Positions 28,142 to 39,752 of a stretch of 64,000 nt of DNA are shown here, one piece after another. Within the stretch, counting starts at the first letter, position 1; each line of letters starts with the position of its first letter. The translations under genes were made by a program, and so were the position numbers. The notes below the pieces were generated by a model. It was not told the DNA's origin, did no database searches, and saw only the letters and a list, made by a program, of their open reading frames with translations. The stretch comes from Apiotrichum sp. Y4204 (lineage: Eukaryota; Basidiomycota; Tremellomycetes; Trichosporonales; Trichosporonaceae). The stretch covers positions 1-64,000 of the forward strand of contig JAMYHL010000023.1 in the NCBI GenBank assembly GCA_025531455.1, given 5' to 3'.

Positions 28142-30142
28142 TTAGTTGATCTGGGGCATAGAAACGGTAGCACGAGTGCTGATGGCGTCGTTGTGGGGCC
28201 AGAGGGCGGTGGTGGTCTTGCGGGTGGTGTAGAAGTCGAGACCAGTCTTGCCGTAGAAGGGAATGTCGCCCATGAACGAGCCCTTGGAGCCCGACCAGTT
28301 GAACATGGGGAGGGGAACGGGGACGGCAACGTTGATACCAATCTGTCCGGGCTCGGCCTCAATCTCAAACTTGCGGCCAGCGGGGCCAGAGTTGGTGAAG
28401 ATGGCGGCACCGTTTCCGTACTTGTTCTTGTTGATAATCTCAATGGCCTCGTCCATGGTCTCGGCCGAGATGACGGTCAGAACGGGACCGAAGATCTCGT
28501 TCTTGTAGGCCGACATGTCGGTGGTGCACTCGACAACGGTGGGGCCGACAAAGTTGCCGTCGGGGTACTCGGCAACCTTGCAGTTGCGGCCGTCGAGGAG
28601 GATCTTGCCACCTTCAGTCTCGACCGACGAGATGAGCGACTCGATGCGCTCCTTGGCCTGGGGCGAGATGACGGGTCCGAGGTCGGTGCCCTGCTCGAAG
28701 CCGCCGGAGACCTTGAGGCCCTTGGCGCGCTCGATGAGCTCGGGGATCCACGCACGCGACTCGCCGACGAAGATGGCGACCGAGAGGGCCATGCAGCGCT
28801 GGCCAGCGGCACCAAAGGCGGCACCGGCAATGGCGTTGAGGGTGTGGTTCTTGTTGGCGTCGGGCATGATGACACAGTGGTTCTTGGCGCCGAGGTTGGC
28901 CTGGACACGCTTGCCCTGGACGGTGGCACGGTCGTAGATGTGCTTGCCGGCGTTGTCACCACCGACGAACGAGATGGCCTTGATGAGGGGGTCGTCGCAG
29001 ATGCGGTTGACGGTGTCAGCGGTACCGTGGACGACGTTGATGACACCAGGGGGCATGCCGGCCTTGGCGCAAAGCTCGGCAATGATCATGGTGGCTCCGG
29101 GGTCGCGCTCAGAGGGCTTGACAATGAGAGTGTTACCAGTGACGGTGGCGAGGGCGGCCGACCAGAGCACGATCATGGCGGGGAAGTTGAAGGGGGTGAT
29201 GGCGGCGGTGACACCGAGGGGGAGACGGCGCGAGTAGGTGTCCATGTCGGTGGTCACCTCAAGCTTGTCACCGAGGAGAGTCGAGGTGATGGCGGTGGCA
29301 GTCTCAACAACCTGGAGACCACGGCCAACGTCACCCTGGGCGTCGACAAAGGTCTTGCCCTGCTCGAGGACAATCGACTTGGCAATGTCCGAGGTGTGCT
29401 GGCGGATGAGGTGCTGGAGCTCAAACATGACACGCTGGCGGCGCATGATCGAGGTCTGCGACCACGACTGGAACGCCTCCTGGGCGGCGTTGACGGCCTC
29501 CGAGAACTCCTCAGCGGTGGTCTCGGGGACGAGGTTGACGAGCTCCTGCGAGGCCTGGCGGGGTGTCAGCTGACTGCGGCGGGATGGATGGCGTCCCGAG
29601 GGAGAGTTTTGCGGGAGGCACTTGTGGAATGCTGGGTCGGAGCGGAGCGTCATGGCCAAGGTGCACTCTATCTCCGACGCCGTCGCGGAAGCAGCGAGGC
29701 TCTTGTGCGGAGGACGACGCCCCGATCATCTGCTCCGCCGTACCGTGGAGCGTGCCTCGGTGTCCCAGATGCAGATATCAAGATCAAGATCCAGAGAACA
29801 GGATCAGGAGAGATTCCTAGGATGCTTGGCAGCTGACCACGACTGGCGACGAGCACGATTCCGCAAGTGGCGACAACAACAGAACAACCACCCATTCTTC
29901 ATACTCACAGGGTCGCGGACCTCGAGCCAGTTGGTGGCCTTGGACTCGCGGAACTCGCCGTTGATGTAGTTCATGGTCTTGCCGCCAACGGCGCTGGTGC
30001 CCTTCCACTTGGACGTAACCTCCTGGGCAGCCGCAGACGCGAGGGGCGAGTACTTGGAGCCAGCAGCGGGGGACGCGGCGGTCGAAGCGTAGCCGCGGGC
30101 GGCACGGAGGACGGAGGAGGAAAGACGAGTGGAGCGGAGCAT
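28142..30142 (-). CDS. MMSDH: Methylmalonate-semialdehyde dehydrogenase (acylating), mitochondrial
   Basis: Leftward: exon 30142-29909 (78 codons) and exon 29554-28142, 548 aa. The N-terminus ([21 protein letters not shown]) is a classic mitochondrial presequence. The body is ALDH6: [16 protein letters not shown], catalytic Cys332 in GQRCMALS, and the C-terminal [14 protein letters not shown] and [10 protein letters not shown] motifs. It oxidises malonate and methylmalonate semialdehydes to acetyl-CoA and propionyl-CoA in valine, thymine and inositol catabolism. The single intron is 354 nt, far above the local norm, and the genomic frame stays open from an ATG at 29,659 across the acceptor. 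A long antisense frame over this gene is a codon-bias artefact. Confidence 0.94.
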
Positions 30143-31099
30143 TTTGGGAGGGGTTGAGGAGAAGAGAGAGGGGAGATGGAGAAGAGGGAGAGAGAAAGAG
30201 AAATGAAAGAAGAGCGATGTGCTCGACGTATATCAATGGGATGGGAGTGGGAGTGGTACCGCGGGGAGGGGGGGCGGGGGTGGTCCAGGCTGTGGTGTCG
30301 TTTGCCTTGTGTTTCTGTTTTCTCGGCTCTGATGCATGCATGCGCTCCTCCTCTCTCTTTGCTCTAACCGCGGCGTTGGCATGGGACGGCGCGGACATAG
30401 TGTGGGGACAACGGCGGCGCAGACAAGAAAAGTAGCAAACGGCATGGTGCTCATCGAGCAGCTCGGCTCGGGGCTTGTTACCCGAAGGAGGGGCCCATAA
30501 TGAGCCAAATGACGAGTTGATCCATCGCCTACAAACAATCTCGGCAAAATCATCATTCATTCATCTCCCATCGCACACACATCTCATATTACTCCAAGTC
30601 TCGGTCTCTAATAGCCCACGCGCGCAATGCATTGTAATAGCAACAGATACAGGAAATACACTTTATACTGGCCCCTCGACTGGCGCCCCGCGCCGCCCTG
30701 CCCCGCGCCCTGTCCTCGGCCTCGCCTCGCCTCCTCGCTTGACGTAGCTTTTCCCCAGGAATCCCCAGGGACCAGCGGCCAAGCGCCGACCGACCGCCAT
30801 CCGCCTCCAATCGCCTTGGTCATGAGCTTGAGCTTGGCTGGGCCCAAGGAACTGAATGCTGAATGCCGTCCGGGGTTGCCCACGTGTCTCCACAAAATGG
30901 CACCGGTAGCTGTCAGGCATGTCAGATCTACTCCAGCTTCCAGACATGGCTGGCGTCCACTACTGGGCCAGACCCCGCACTCCGAAGCGGGCCAGCGCCA
31001 GCGCCAGCGCCAGTCCAAGCGCCAGCTCACACCTCCCCCGCTCCCCCGTTCCTCCCTCCCCTGCCCCAGGGCGACGCGTACTCTCGCCTAACCCCTCGC
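30143..31099 (-). promoter_or_regulatory. MMSDH promoter and RNase H2A 3' region
   Basis: No supported gene in 957 bp. Immediately upstream of the MMSDH start the + strand is G/A-rich, that is C/T-rich on the coding strand, as in other leaders of the window. A GCCAGC hexamer repeat (three exact copies, then degenerate ones) lies at 30,991-31,026. Confidence 0.55.
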
Positions 31100-32463
31100 T
31101 CACAGCTCGCCCACTGCCGAAATACCCAGGTCACGCCACATTTTCGGCCGCCCCTTGTCGCTGTCGCCAAAGTACGCTGCCGCCGACGGCTGCGCCTGCA
31201 CGTCGTCGGCCCACTCGCACGCGTGCCCTTGCTTGTCGAGCAACACCTTGACCGTAGCCCACGAAAAGCGTACCATGCCAGAGTAGCCAAACACAGGGTC
31301 GAGGTTGTCCCGCAGGAATGCCTGTGTCTTTGGGTCTGGCGTCAGCGGGCGGTCCCATTGAGGATATCGTATGTGTCGTATATTGGTGCAGGTCGTCGCT
31401 GCTGGTGCAGAAAAACACGTCGCCACTGCAAGCCCCACAACATGTCACTGGCGGCTTGACCTCCACTTGCCCAGCAAGCAATCAAACCTTGCAGCCAAAC
31501 TCTCCCGCCTCCACATCATCTCCGCTCCTCCGCCAGCAAGGGGCGGAATGCCTTATGTGCCACCCGGTTCCCATGCAGTCACCACCCCGCGCTCCATGCG
31601 CCACCCTCGTTCGCTAGCTCGCTCGGCTTCTTCACCGTAGCGACTCGCCCACGGCACTCACCCGACGGGTATCCGCTGCCCCGCGGCATATCCTCCGCGC
31701 CAGGCAGCTGGCCCTCCGCGTCGGCCCAGTGCTCGATATACCTGTCGCGAGTGACTTTGGCGATGATCGACGCGGCGCCGACAATCTTGAACAGCGAGTC
31801 GGCCTTGGGGCACACGAGAAACTTGATACCCGGAAACGCGGCCGAGAGCTTGTCCTGCCAGATCTGGCTGGGGCCCAGGGCATCCACAAAGCACTGTCCG
31901 TCAGCTCGTGAACAACAATCCACCACCTTGCCCTCCACTCCTCTTGCTCACCTCCCGCACGTTGATTCCGCGGTCGAGCGCGTCGCGGATCAAGCCCATC
32001 GTCGCGTCCTGCGCCTGCTGGTTGAGGTTGATGGGCACGCGGCGGAGCATCTTGGCGGAAATGTCCTGCGGCGACAGCGTCGCGGACGAGTAACACAGGT
32101 CGGGGTGCGCGTCGAATGACTCCCAGAGGTGCTGGCGCGTCTCGGGACTGAGCGCCTTTGAGTCTGTTGTCAGTTTCTCGATAACAGCGTAACTCACCAT
32201 CAAAGCCAATTTCCTCGAGCGTGGGCTTGAACGCGATCGGACAGTACGCCGCGGCATATACCATCGGACCAAGGACCGCTGCGAGTTAGAAGGATAAACT
32301 AGTGCCACTCACGACCGCGCCCAGCCTCGTCGATACCCATGATCCACCCCTCCTTGTTTTCGGGGCTGTCGCGCGCCGCGGACGGTGGGAGCGCCGAATG
32401 GTGCACGTACGAGCGCACCAGGGGCGGAATCGGGTCCAAGTTCACGGGGTCGGTGGAGGTCAT
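31100..32463 (-). CDS. RNH201: Ribonuclease H2 catalytic subunit A
   Basis: Leftward: exons 32463-32313, 32278-32198, 32163-31952, 31893-31662 and 31335-31100, 303 aa, the usual length of eukaryotic RNase H2A. The acidic active site is complete: Asp45-Glu46 in GIDEAGRGP, Asp152 in FVDALGPS and Asp180 in KADSLF. DSKALSPE and AASIIAKVTRD are also present, and GSGYPSDPKT is the substrate-facing motif. The enzyme removes RNA from RNA:DNA hybrids and single ribonucleotides from DNA. The last intron (31,336-31,661) is 326 nt while the other three are 34-58 nt. It shares a 318-bp promoter with VPS41. Confidence 0.95.
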
Positions 32464-32781
32464 TCTGGGGAGCCAGACGCTAGAATAATAGGGGATATTG
32501 TTGTTGTTGTTGCTTTGAGCGCGACATGGAGATGGATATTGATTTTTCTGCACGGCGCGACGCGTCGAGGACCAGAGCGCGTCCTGATAAGGAGACATGC
32601 AGACCCCACGTTATTTTCTCCACTTTAATTACACGTCATGATTGTACCACCGCGTGATGGTGAGGTCACCATTCGTGTTGTGGCTTTCCCCTCCCCCCAC
32701 TCTCTCTCCCAGTCTACGATCCAAGACATCCAACAAGACCACCATCCCCATCTCATTCTCATCTACACCAAACACACCTCT
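32464..32781. promoter_or_regulatory. Divergent RNase H2A/VPS41 promoter with a GACGCGTC site
   Basis: 318 bp between head-to-head starts. It contains the core ACGCGT at 32,560-32,565 within the palindrome GACGCGTC. ACGCGT is the MluI cell-cycle box bound by MBF-type factors (Mbp1/Swi6) in ascomycete yeasts to drive G1/S genes; whether it works here is inference. It lies about 95 bp from the RNase H2A start. Confidence 0.5.
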
Positions 32782-35700
32782 ATGGCGCCGCGGAACAAGA
32801 AGCGCAAGAACAAGAAGGGCGCAGCGGCGCGCGCGGCGGCAGAGGCGGGAACGGAAGCGGCCCAGCCTGTCGACAAACGCGAACCTCAATCCGAGGCAGT
32901 GGAGGAACCCGCGGAGGAACCGGTGGAACCAGCCAAGGCCGCTGCTGAGGCTGAGGAGACGCCGCCTCCGGAAGATGTTCCAGAGGATGAACCTCCGAAT
33001 GGCGACGAGGAGACGGCTCCTGTCGCAGAACGAGAAGAGTCGCCCGATGGTGAGGAGAGTAGACCGGCGAGTCCGCCACCGGTAGTGGAGAATGGGGAGG
33101 CGCGGCCTGAAGCGGAGGAAGAAGCGGAAGAAGTTGGGGAGGATGGGCAGAAAGCTTCTGGAGAGGAGGCAATAGGAGAGGGGGTAGGGGTGGAGGAAGC
33201 ACGAGAGGCGGGAGATGCCGAGGAGGAGGAGGAGGAGGAGCAAGAGGAAGAGCAGCCGGAAGCGCAGGCGGAAGAGGAAGCGGGTGAGAAAGAGGAGGCG
33301 GCGGGAGAGGAAGTGGAAGCCGAGGTAGACGATACGTCCGACAACAGCACCTCTGGGAACGAGTCCGATGACGAGAGCGAGGACGACGACGACGATGAAG
33401 ACTACGACGACGACGAAGATGAGGAACCGTCAGTTGTCGATGCCTCTCTCTAACTGACCGCCAGAGTGCTCAAGTACACGCGTATCAAGAACCGGATACC
33501 CGAGATCCTCGGGCGGGATATGGCGACCGCGATCGATGTCTCGCCTCGTGTCATTGTGCGTGGTTCCGTTGAGATGTGCTGACCGCAGGCCATAGGGACG
33601 CAGAACGGTATGGTGCATGTGCTGAGCTACGAGGGCGCGAAAGTGAACTCGTTCCGCCCGCACGCGGCGAACGTGACTGCACTACGGCTCGACGAGGAGA
33701 ACGACTTTGTCGCGACAGCAAGCATGGAGGGTGAGTTTCAAACCGCTCTACCCTCTAACTCTCAGGCCGTGTGGTGATCCACTCTCTGACAAGTACGGAA
33801 TCCTACGCGTTTGACTATAAGCGGCCGATGAACGCCATTGCGCTCGAGCCGGGATTCGCAAAGAAGAAGAGCACGCGCGCGTTCGTCTGCGGTGGCATGA
33901 CGGGCAACCTCGTGTTGCAGGAGAAGGGGTGGCTGGGATATCGCGAGCAGGTGCTGCATTCCGGCGAAGGGCCGATCTGGGCGATCGAGTGGCGGGGCGA
34001 CCTGATTGCATGGGCAAACGACGCCGGCGTCAAGATATACGACCGCGCCTCGGGAGAGCGGATTGGATATATCGACCGCGGGGCGAATGCACCGCGTGCC
34101 GAGTTGTTCAAATGCTCCCTACACTGGAAGGATGACCGGACGCTGGTCATCGGGTGGGCAGACCACATCAAGATTGTGCGCGTGCGGAATCGGCCGCGAA
34201 CGAACGCGGCGGGGTTGCCCCCGCTCAGCATCGAGGTTCTCTCGGTATGGGAAGTGGACTGTATGGTCTCGGGAATCGCACCATACCACGACACTGGCTA
34301 CGTCGTGTTGGCATACATCCCGCCAGATCTGTACACCAACGAGGCGACCGAGGACCGTGCGGAGCAGCGGCGAAAGGCGGCCAACCGCCCCGAACTGCGG
34401 ATAATCGACCGCGGCGACGAGATCGCCGCCGACGAACTCGCCGTCACGTCCTTTGAGCGGTACATCTGCAACGACTACTCGCTCATCCGGTCCAAGCGGC
34501 CAGACGACCACGACGTCTTTCTTGTGCTCACGCCGTCGGATGTCATTGTCGTACGCCCGCGTGACGAGGCGGACCACATTGATTGGCTAGTGGAGAGGGA
34601 GCGATACCAGGAGGCGCTGGATGCCGCCGAGGAGCTGCAGAAGAAGCACGGCGGCGCGTTCGACGTGCAGGCTATCGGACTCAAGTATATGAATCACCTC
34701 GTCGAGCAAGGTGGGTTAGGGATTGTGAAGGCGTCTAACCCTCAGGTGACTTTGAGCAGGCCGCAAAACTTGCGCCGAAGGTGCTTGGCACCCGTGCGGA
34801 CAGCTGGGAGAAGTGGATCTATTCATTTGTCCAGCACCACCATTTGCATGTGAGCTACTAACACTGGGTGCCACCAAAGCTCACACCAGGCCATCATACC
34901 CGTCATCCCCACGTCCAAACCGCAACTCAGTCGCGGCGTATACGAAATGGTCCTCGGCCACCTCCTGGTCAACGACAAGCCGGTAGGTGCACGTCTGTGG
35001 TTATGCTGACATAAGACCCTACTCAAGACGCTCCAGACGTGGCCAACAGATGTGTATGACAGCGGGGAAATCATATCCATGACGCAGACCGAGCTGGATG
35101 CGACGAAGAACGATCCCATCCTGCTGGAGGTTATGGCTGAACTGTAAGCCTCAACGACCAGTAGCGAGCTCACGCCAGATACCTTGGTCGCGGGCAGCCT
35201 GCGCGCGCACTGCCGTTCTACCTTCGTCTCCGGAAACCGAACGTGTTCGACCTTATCCGGGAACATAACCTCTTTGACGCGGTGCAGGAGCAGGCACTAC
35301 TGCTCGTCGAGTTTGACCGCGAGCGGATGAAGGAGAACGGTGGAGCCAAGGAGGGCGACCACGGCGCGGCGATCGAGCTTCTCGTGGATCACACGTTGTC
35401 GATTCCAGTGAGCTGCGCTCCAGGCTGAAAGCTGATCCCAGGTCGACCGCGTTGTGCAGCAGCTCGAGCCTAAGCCGCAGTATCTGTACATGTACCTCGA
35501 CGCGCTGTTCAGCAAGGACCCACAGTCGTGCCAGCCGTATGGTGATCGAATGGTCAGTTTTATGCGTTCCGAACGGAATTGGAACTGACCCCAGGTTGAT
35601 TTGTACGCCACATACGACCACCAGCGGCTGATGCCGTTCCTGCGCGCCTCAAACTTCTACGGTCTGGAGCGCGCGCTACGGATAGTGGAGAAGCACGACT

Positions 35701-36434
35701 ATGTGCACGAGACGGTCTTCCTTCTCGGACGAATGGGGAATAACCTGCGCGCGCTGAACCTTATCATTGAGCGGTTAGGCGATGTCCGCCTCGCGATCGA
35801 CTTTGCAGAGGAGCAGCGCGACGACGACCTGTGGGAAGCGCTGATAAAGCATTCGGAGACGCGACCGGACTTTATCCGCGCGCTGCTCGAGCACGGCGGC
35901 ACGCAGATCAAGCCTGTGCGCCTTATCCAGCGGATCAAGGAGGGCCTCGAGATCCCGGGTCTGAAACCCGCGCTCGTCAAGGTCCTCCAGGCATCGACTC
36001 TCCAGGTTTCCCTCTTGGAAGGCTGCAAACGCATTCTGTACAGCGACTGCAGCTCGCTCGCGCTAGAACTCCAGATCTCCCAGACTTCCGGACGGCAAGC
36101 ACTCCCAGCAGCAAACTGCGAGCTGTGCGGCAAGCCGGCCTTCCCGAACTCATCAGCCGCAGATCCCAGCCTCGTGCTCATCTACCTCTGCCAGCACCTC
36201 GTTCACGCAACATGCGCAGTACTCAACGACGACACGGAGCTTCCGGAACGCCCCGAGAACGCGGCAGTGACCGCCCTGCTGCACGCGGACAAGCCGTCTC
36301 CCGCAGGATCCCGGGCCGCACAGGAACGCGCGCTCGGCGCAAAACTCTCGTACGAGGCCATGGTGCGCGTGCGCGTCGGGTCGTGTCCTGTCTGCGCACA
36401 CCGGCGGGGAGACCACCAGGGGTGCCGTGTATAG
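32782..36434 (+). CDS. VPS41: Vps41, HOPS-complex subunit
   Basis: Ten exons (32782-33428, 33465-33555, 33589-33730, 33766-34710, 34746-34849, 34890-34982, 35016-35143, 35179-35407, 35442-35552, 35595-36434), 1,109 aa. Residues 1-215 are a Lys-rich start and an extremely Glu/Asp/Ala-rich extension. The beta-propeller follows (GTQNGMVHVL, SFRPHAANVTALRLDE-type repeats, SFDYKRPMNAIALEP), then the clathrin-heavy-chain-repeat region and a C-terminal RING-like zinc motif (Cys1005 to about 1097: CELCGKPAF ... CPVCAHRRGDH). Vps41 links vesicles to the vacuole through HOPS and AP-3. Intron 1 uses a GTCAGT donor, as does intron 9. The acidic N-terminal block is longer than I expect for the family. Confidence 0.93.
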
Positions 36435-36874
36435 AAGGCCCAACCCTGTAATGGCCGCTGATAAGGGCGATAGCGCGTCTGTTTCTGTCGTGATAATGCT
36501 CCTAATTTGCGCCGCTATCGCCCTCCGCTTGGATAAGACTCAGGGCCTGGACGCGGCCCGTGGCCCGCGGCTCCACACATGGCTCCACACATATCGCGGA
36601 CATGGGATCCGTCATCACTGATATCGCCATATGATGTACGATACTGCACATGATAACATGACCCACGCGTGGTGGGGCACGCTGAGAAAACATGTGCATC
36701 CAAACTTACAAGCCGCGGGGGTACACTATACGGCGCAAACTATAGGCTATGCGCGGTCTATGGTCTCTACTGAGGTCCCAGGAAGTCTGGAGGGGATTAA
36801 AGGGTGCGATAAGATGCCGAGATGCCAGGAGGGGCGTCGTGATTCTAGTCGTGAGAGGGGGTGCCAGAGGAGGG
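36435..36874. other. Convergent 3' space with an inverted repeat
   Basis: Between VPS41 and the orphan membrane-protein gene. AGGGCGATAGCG at 36,464-36,475 is exactly inverted at 36,513-36,524 (loop 37 nt), which could form a stem in the VPS41 3' UTR. TGGCTCCACACAT also occurs as a near direct repeat around 36,570-36,595. No gene. Confidence 0.6.
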
Positions 36875-37696
36875 CTACTGCAATCCCCAGGGATCCACCG
36901 TGCCGGATTTTCGTCGCGGCATGGCAATGCCAACCTCGCCGGGGAGGGACGTCTCGACAGCGCGGAGGTGGGTAGCAGCGAGGCGGGACTCTGCATAGCG
37001 CGCATGGTGGGCGTACGCGCCCGAATAGTGATATGCAGCGAGATACGACCCGGACCCAAAGCCGGGCGTTGCGGCGGGCTTGGACCCATGCTCGATGGTA
37101 GCGAGCCGCGATCCGAGGCCTCCGAGGCCGAGACTGAGAGATGCGTGGAGGCCCATGCTGAGCGCGAGCACCAGGCCGACGAGGAGGACGACAAGGGCGA
37201 GCGGCGCACGTCTCCTCGCCGGCGCGTGGATCGGGAGAATATTTTTCGACGTCGATGCGAGATGCGCCGCGGCTGTGGCGAAGCCGTCGAGCGCGTCGAA
37301 GCTGAAGCGGGGGAGGGAGAGGGTCGGGAGAGAGAGTGAGATGGGTGGGAGGGAGAAAGGGCTCAAAGCGCTCAACGTAGCAATGGCGGACACGGAGCTC
37401 GAGCTCACCAAGCTCATACGTCCCGGCGCATGCGTCTCACACGGGGCATACGGATCCACGAGCGGCCGCCGCCGCCGCCACCCGACACACAGGAGGTGCG
37501 GGGACGGCGGGGGGGTGCGCCGTAGTCTGCGTCGGCGGGCACTTGCGATAAGCGCGTCGTCGGCGCCTGGGGCGGGGTGCAGGACTATACCGGGACAGAG
37601 GGGGGACGCGCGGAGGAGCGGGATCTCCAGCGCCGGAGGAGGAGCTTCCGGAGCTATAGGGGCCACCGGGACGAGCGGGGCGCGCGGGGCGGTCAT
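36875..37696 (-). CDS. Orphan single-pass membrane protein
   Basis: An uninterrupted leftward frame; the ATG at 37,696 gives 273 aa, and the frame stays open upstream to 37,960. The protein is Pro/Ala-rich at the start, has a basic ASARRRRLRR block near 51-60, a Ser/Leu-rich stretch (about 95-130), then RRR followed by one strong hydrophobic segment at about 164-186 (APLALVVLLVGLVLALSMGL), and a soluble tail. By the positive-inside rule the N-terminal part would be cytosolic. I recognise no family. The even codon use and hydrophobic segment argue for a real gene. The phrase GIVLHPAPGADDALI may be a conserved motif worth searching. Confidence 0.6.
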   Translation of the reverse strand: MTAPRAPLVPVAPIAPEAPPPALEIPLLRASPLCPGIVLHPAPGADDALIASARRRRLRRTPPPSPHLLCVGWRRRRPLVDPYAPCETHAPGRMSLVSSSSVSAIATLSALSPFSLPPISLSLPTLSLPRFSFDALDGFATAAAHLASTSKNILPIHAPARRRAPLALVVLLVGLVLALSMGLHASLSLGLGGLGSRLATIEHGSKPAATPGFGSGSYLAAYHYSGAYAHHARYAESRLAATHLRAVETSLPGEVGIAMPRRKSGTVDPWGLQ

Positions 37697-39752
37697 TCTC
37701 GTCGTCGACTTTTGGGAATGGATAACGGAGAGCAGTACTGTATCTATCTTGATAGGTGGTCGGCCGTAGTGGTGAATTTTTGGTTTGCCGTTCTGCTTTC
37801 TTTCTGCTGCTTCTCGTGGGTCGTGGACGGCGTGCAGCTCGCAGGCTTGGCGGTGGCTTACGAGCTCGGTGTGGGCCGTGGGGCGGGGCGAGCAGGGTCG
37901 TGAATCGTGGCGAGACCGCCGAGTATGGAGGTGCGGAGGGGAGGAACGTGCGCTCCTCACTCGGGCCCGTGAGTGTGGCGACTGGGCCGTATATCCGCCA
38001 GTAGCAGTGCGCTCGATAACAGAACCGTGGAGCGGACCAGACGGGGGTCAGGCGGTGGCGGATGCCACAGGGATTGGAGGGGATACCGTCCGGTGTGGAC
38101 GGGGGAGGTGCTGGCGACGAAGATGGAAATGCTGGCGACCGGGCTGGGTATGGGATATGTACATATATGTACTTTTGCTCTTGTCTACGTGCGGTGGGCT
38201 AGCCGCCTCCCAACCTGACCCAAAACGTAGATAAACACCTTTTGCGTAGTCTTACACTACTGTACACTCCTTTCTACACCCACATGCATCTCATCTCCAT
38301 CTTCAACGGCGCCAGCGCTCGTCGAGCTCGTTGAACGGAACGCCACAGGGGATGTGGCGGCGCCACGGACAGGACATCGGAGGCCTTTATGTGGGTTTCC
38401 AGCTAGGTCGAGGTTGTCTCTCTCCTACTGCCCCCTCCATTCGCTCTTGTTGTCCACATTGGGATGGGATCCAAATACAACAAAAACGGTGGCAGATGGG
38501 TCCCAAATGGGAAGGGTGAAATGCCTTGGAGGGATTGAATTGATAAAGGACTCTTCACTGTGGAGCAGAGCCAGAAGTATTCCCCAGTGGCGCTCTCAAC
38601 GCCAAGACTACAGGAATAGGCAGGCACCAGAAGCAAAACCACTCGAGATGGAGCGATACACGCGCGCGCTATCTCAGTTAGGACATGTGCATTACGTTAC
38701 GACTACTTTTGATAGAAAACGGCGGAGCGCCGAGCGCCGAGTGCTGCGCATTGATATTGAAGTGTTCTGAGGACCCCGTTCCTTTGGCTGTGAATACAAA
38801 CTTGGGTTCTCGGCTGTCTTGGACAGGGTTGTTGCGCGCTTGTCCCATTCATCATGAGTGATCATGACGACTAGTGCCATTCATGCGTTCATTAGGGGGG
38901 GGGGGGGGGGGTTAGGAGGCTCACAATGACTGGGACATTGGATCTGGATCAAAATATGCACACAGATGCGGGTCAGTGAGGAATGGCGGGAAGGAGAACA
39001 GGCTCTTCGAGATTCATACTCGCCGAGCCCATGCCTCGGTTCCTGCAACTGTATGATCTACAGCGCTTAGATCCTGGAGCCCTCAACACAAGTCAGTAGT
39101 GAGTCTCTTGTGTCAAAGGTGGACGGTCTTGTGTGTGTCCGACCAGACGCGTACCATACTGGAACAAGTGGAACGTGGACTGATCCAGAGCAGACTGAGA
39201 CCGTGTGTAGACACATACATACATGCTGATGGTCTCTGAATATGTCTAGAGTTCGGTGTATGTGTTCTGGACTGCATCGCAGGGTATTATGCCGCTGTAG
39301 TGGAGTAATTGGGTAGCGGTGCAGCTGTGTAGCGCCCAAAACATACGCTCCATGCCATCCTTATCGGCCAGCCTCTACTATCTCCTATCTGCTCATTTTC
39401 ACAACGCGTTGGAGCGATACACCCGGAGTTTGACCCTGCGGTCGTCAGCATCCGTGCTGTCATGGCCACGCTGGGTGAGATAGTGGGGCCGGGTTGTGGC
39501 TTCCTGGTAAGAGCCAGAAAAGGTCGATAGGCAATAGAACAGGCAGTGAGGTACTCTGCCGCTGGTTATCGCACGAAGAACAGCCCAGAAGAACTATCAC
39601 CATCGCAGGACAATACAGCACGTCGAGCACGTCTCACACAAGAACGCCGCGCGCGGATGGCTGGCAGGCCGGTCCCAGGCCGACACCCCGCATGTTTCTC
39701 TCTCCTCTCATGTTTCTCCCCGCACCATCCATCTTGGCACTCGCCCGCTCAC
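37697..39752. other. Intergenic, no supported gene; contains a 17-nt G tract
   Basis: About 2 kb between two leftward genes. The first 300-500 bp is likely the promoter of the membrane-protein gene. A run of 17 G lies at 38,895-38,911. Short frames (for example 38,354-38,770) have no coherent protein character. I see nothing else in it. Confidence 0.55.
38895..38911. repeat. G(17) homopolymer
   Basis: Seventeen G in a row in the gene-free stretch between the membrane-protein and methyltransferase genes. Confidence 0.9.

Noticed and set aside
28070..29836. 588-codon + strand frame opposite MMSDH
   Set aside because: It mirrors the strongly biased codons of the ALDH6 exon on the other strand; the product is a Gly/Asp/Val/Leu-rich low-complexity chain with no family, and the minus-strand gene is certain.
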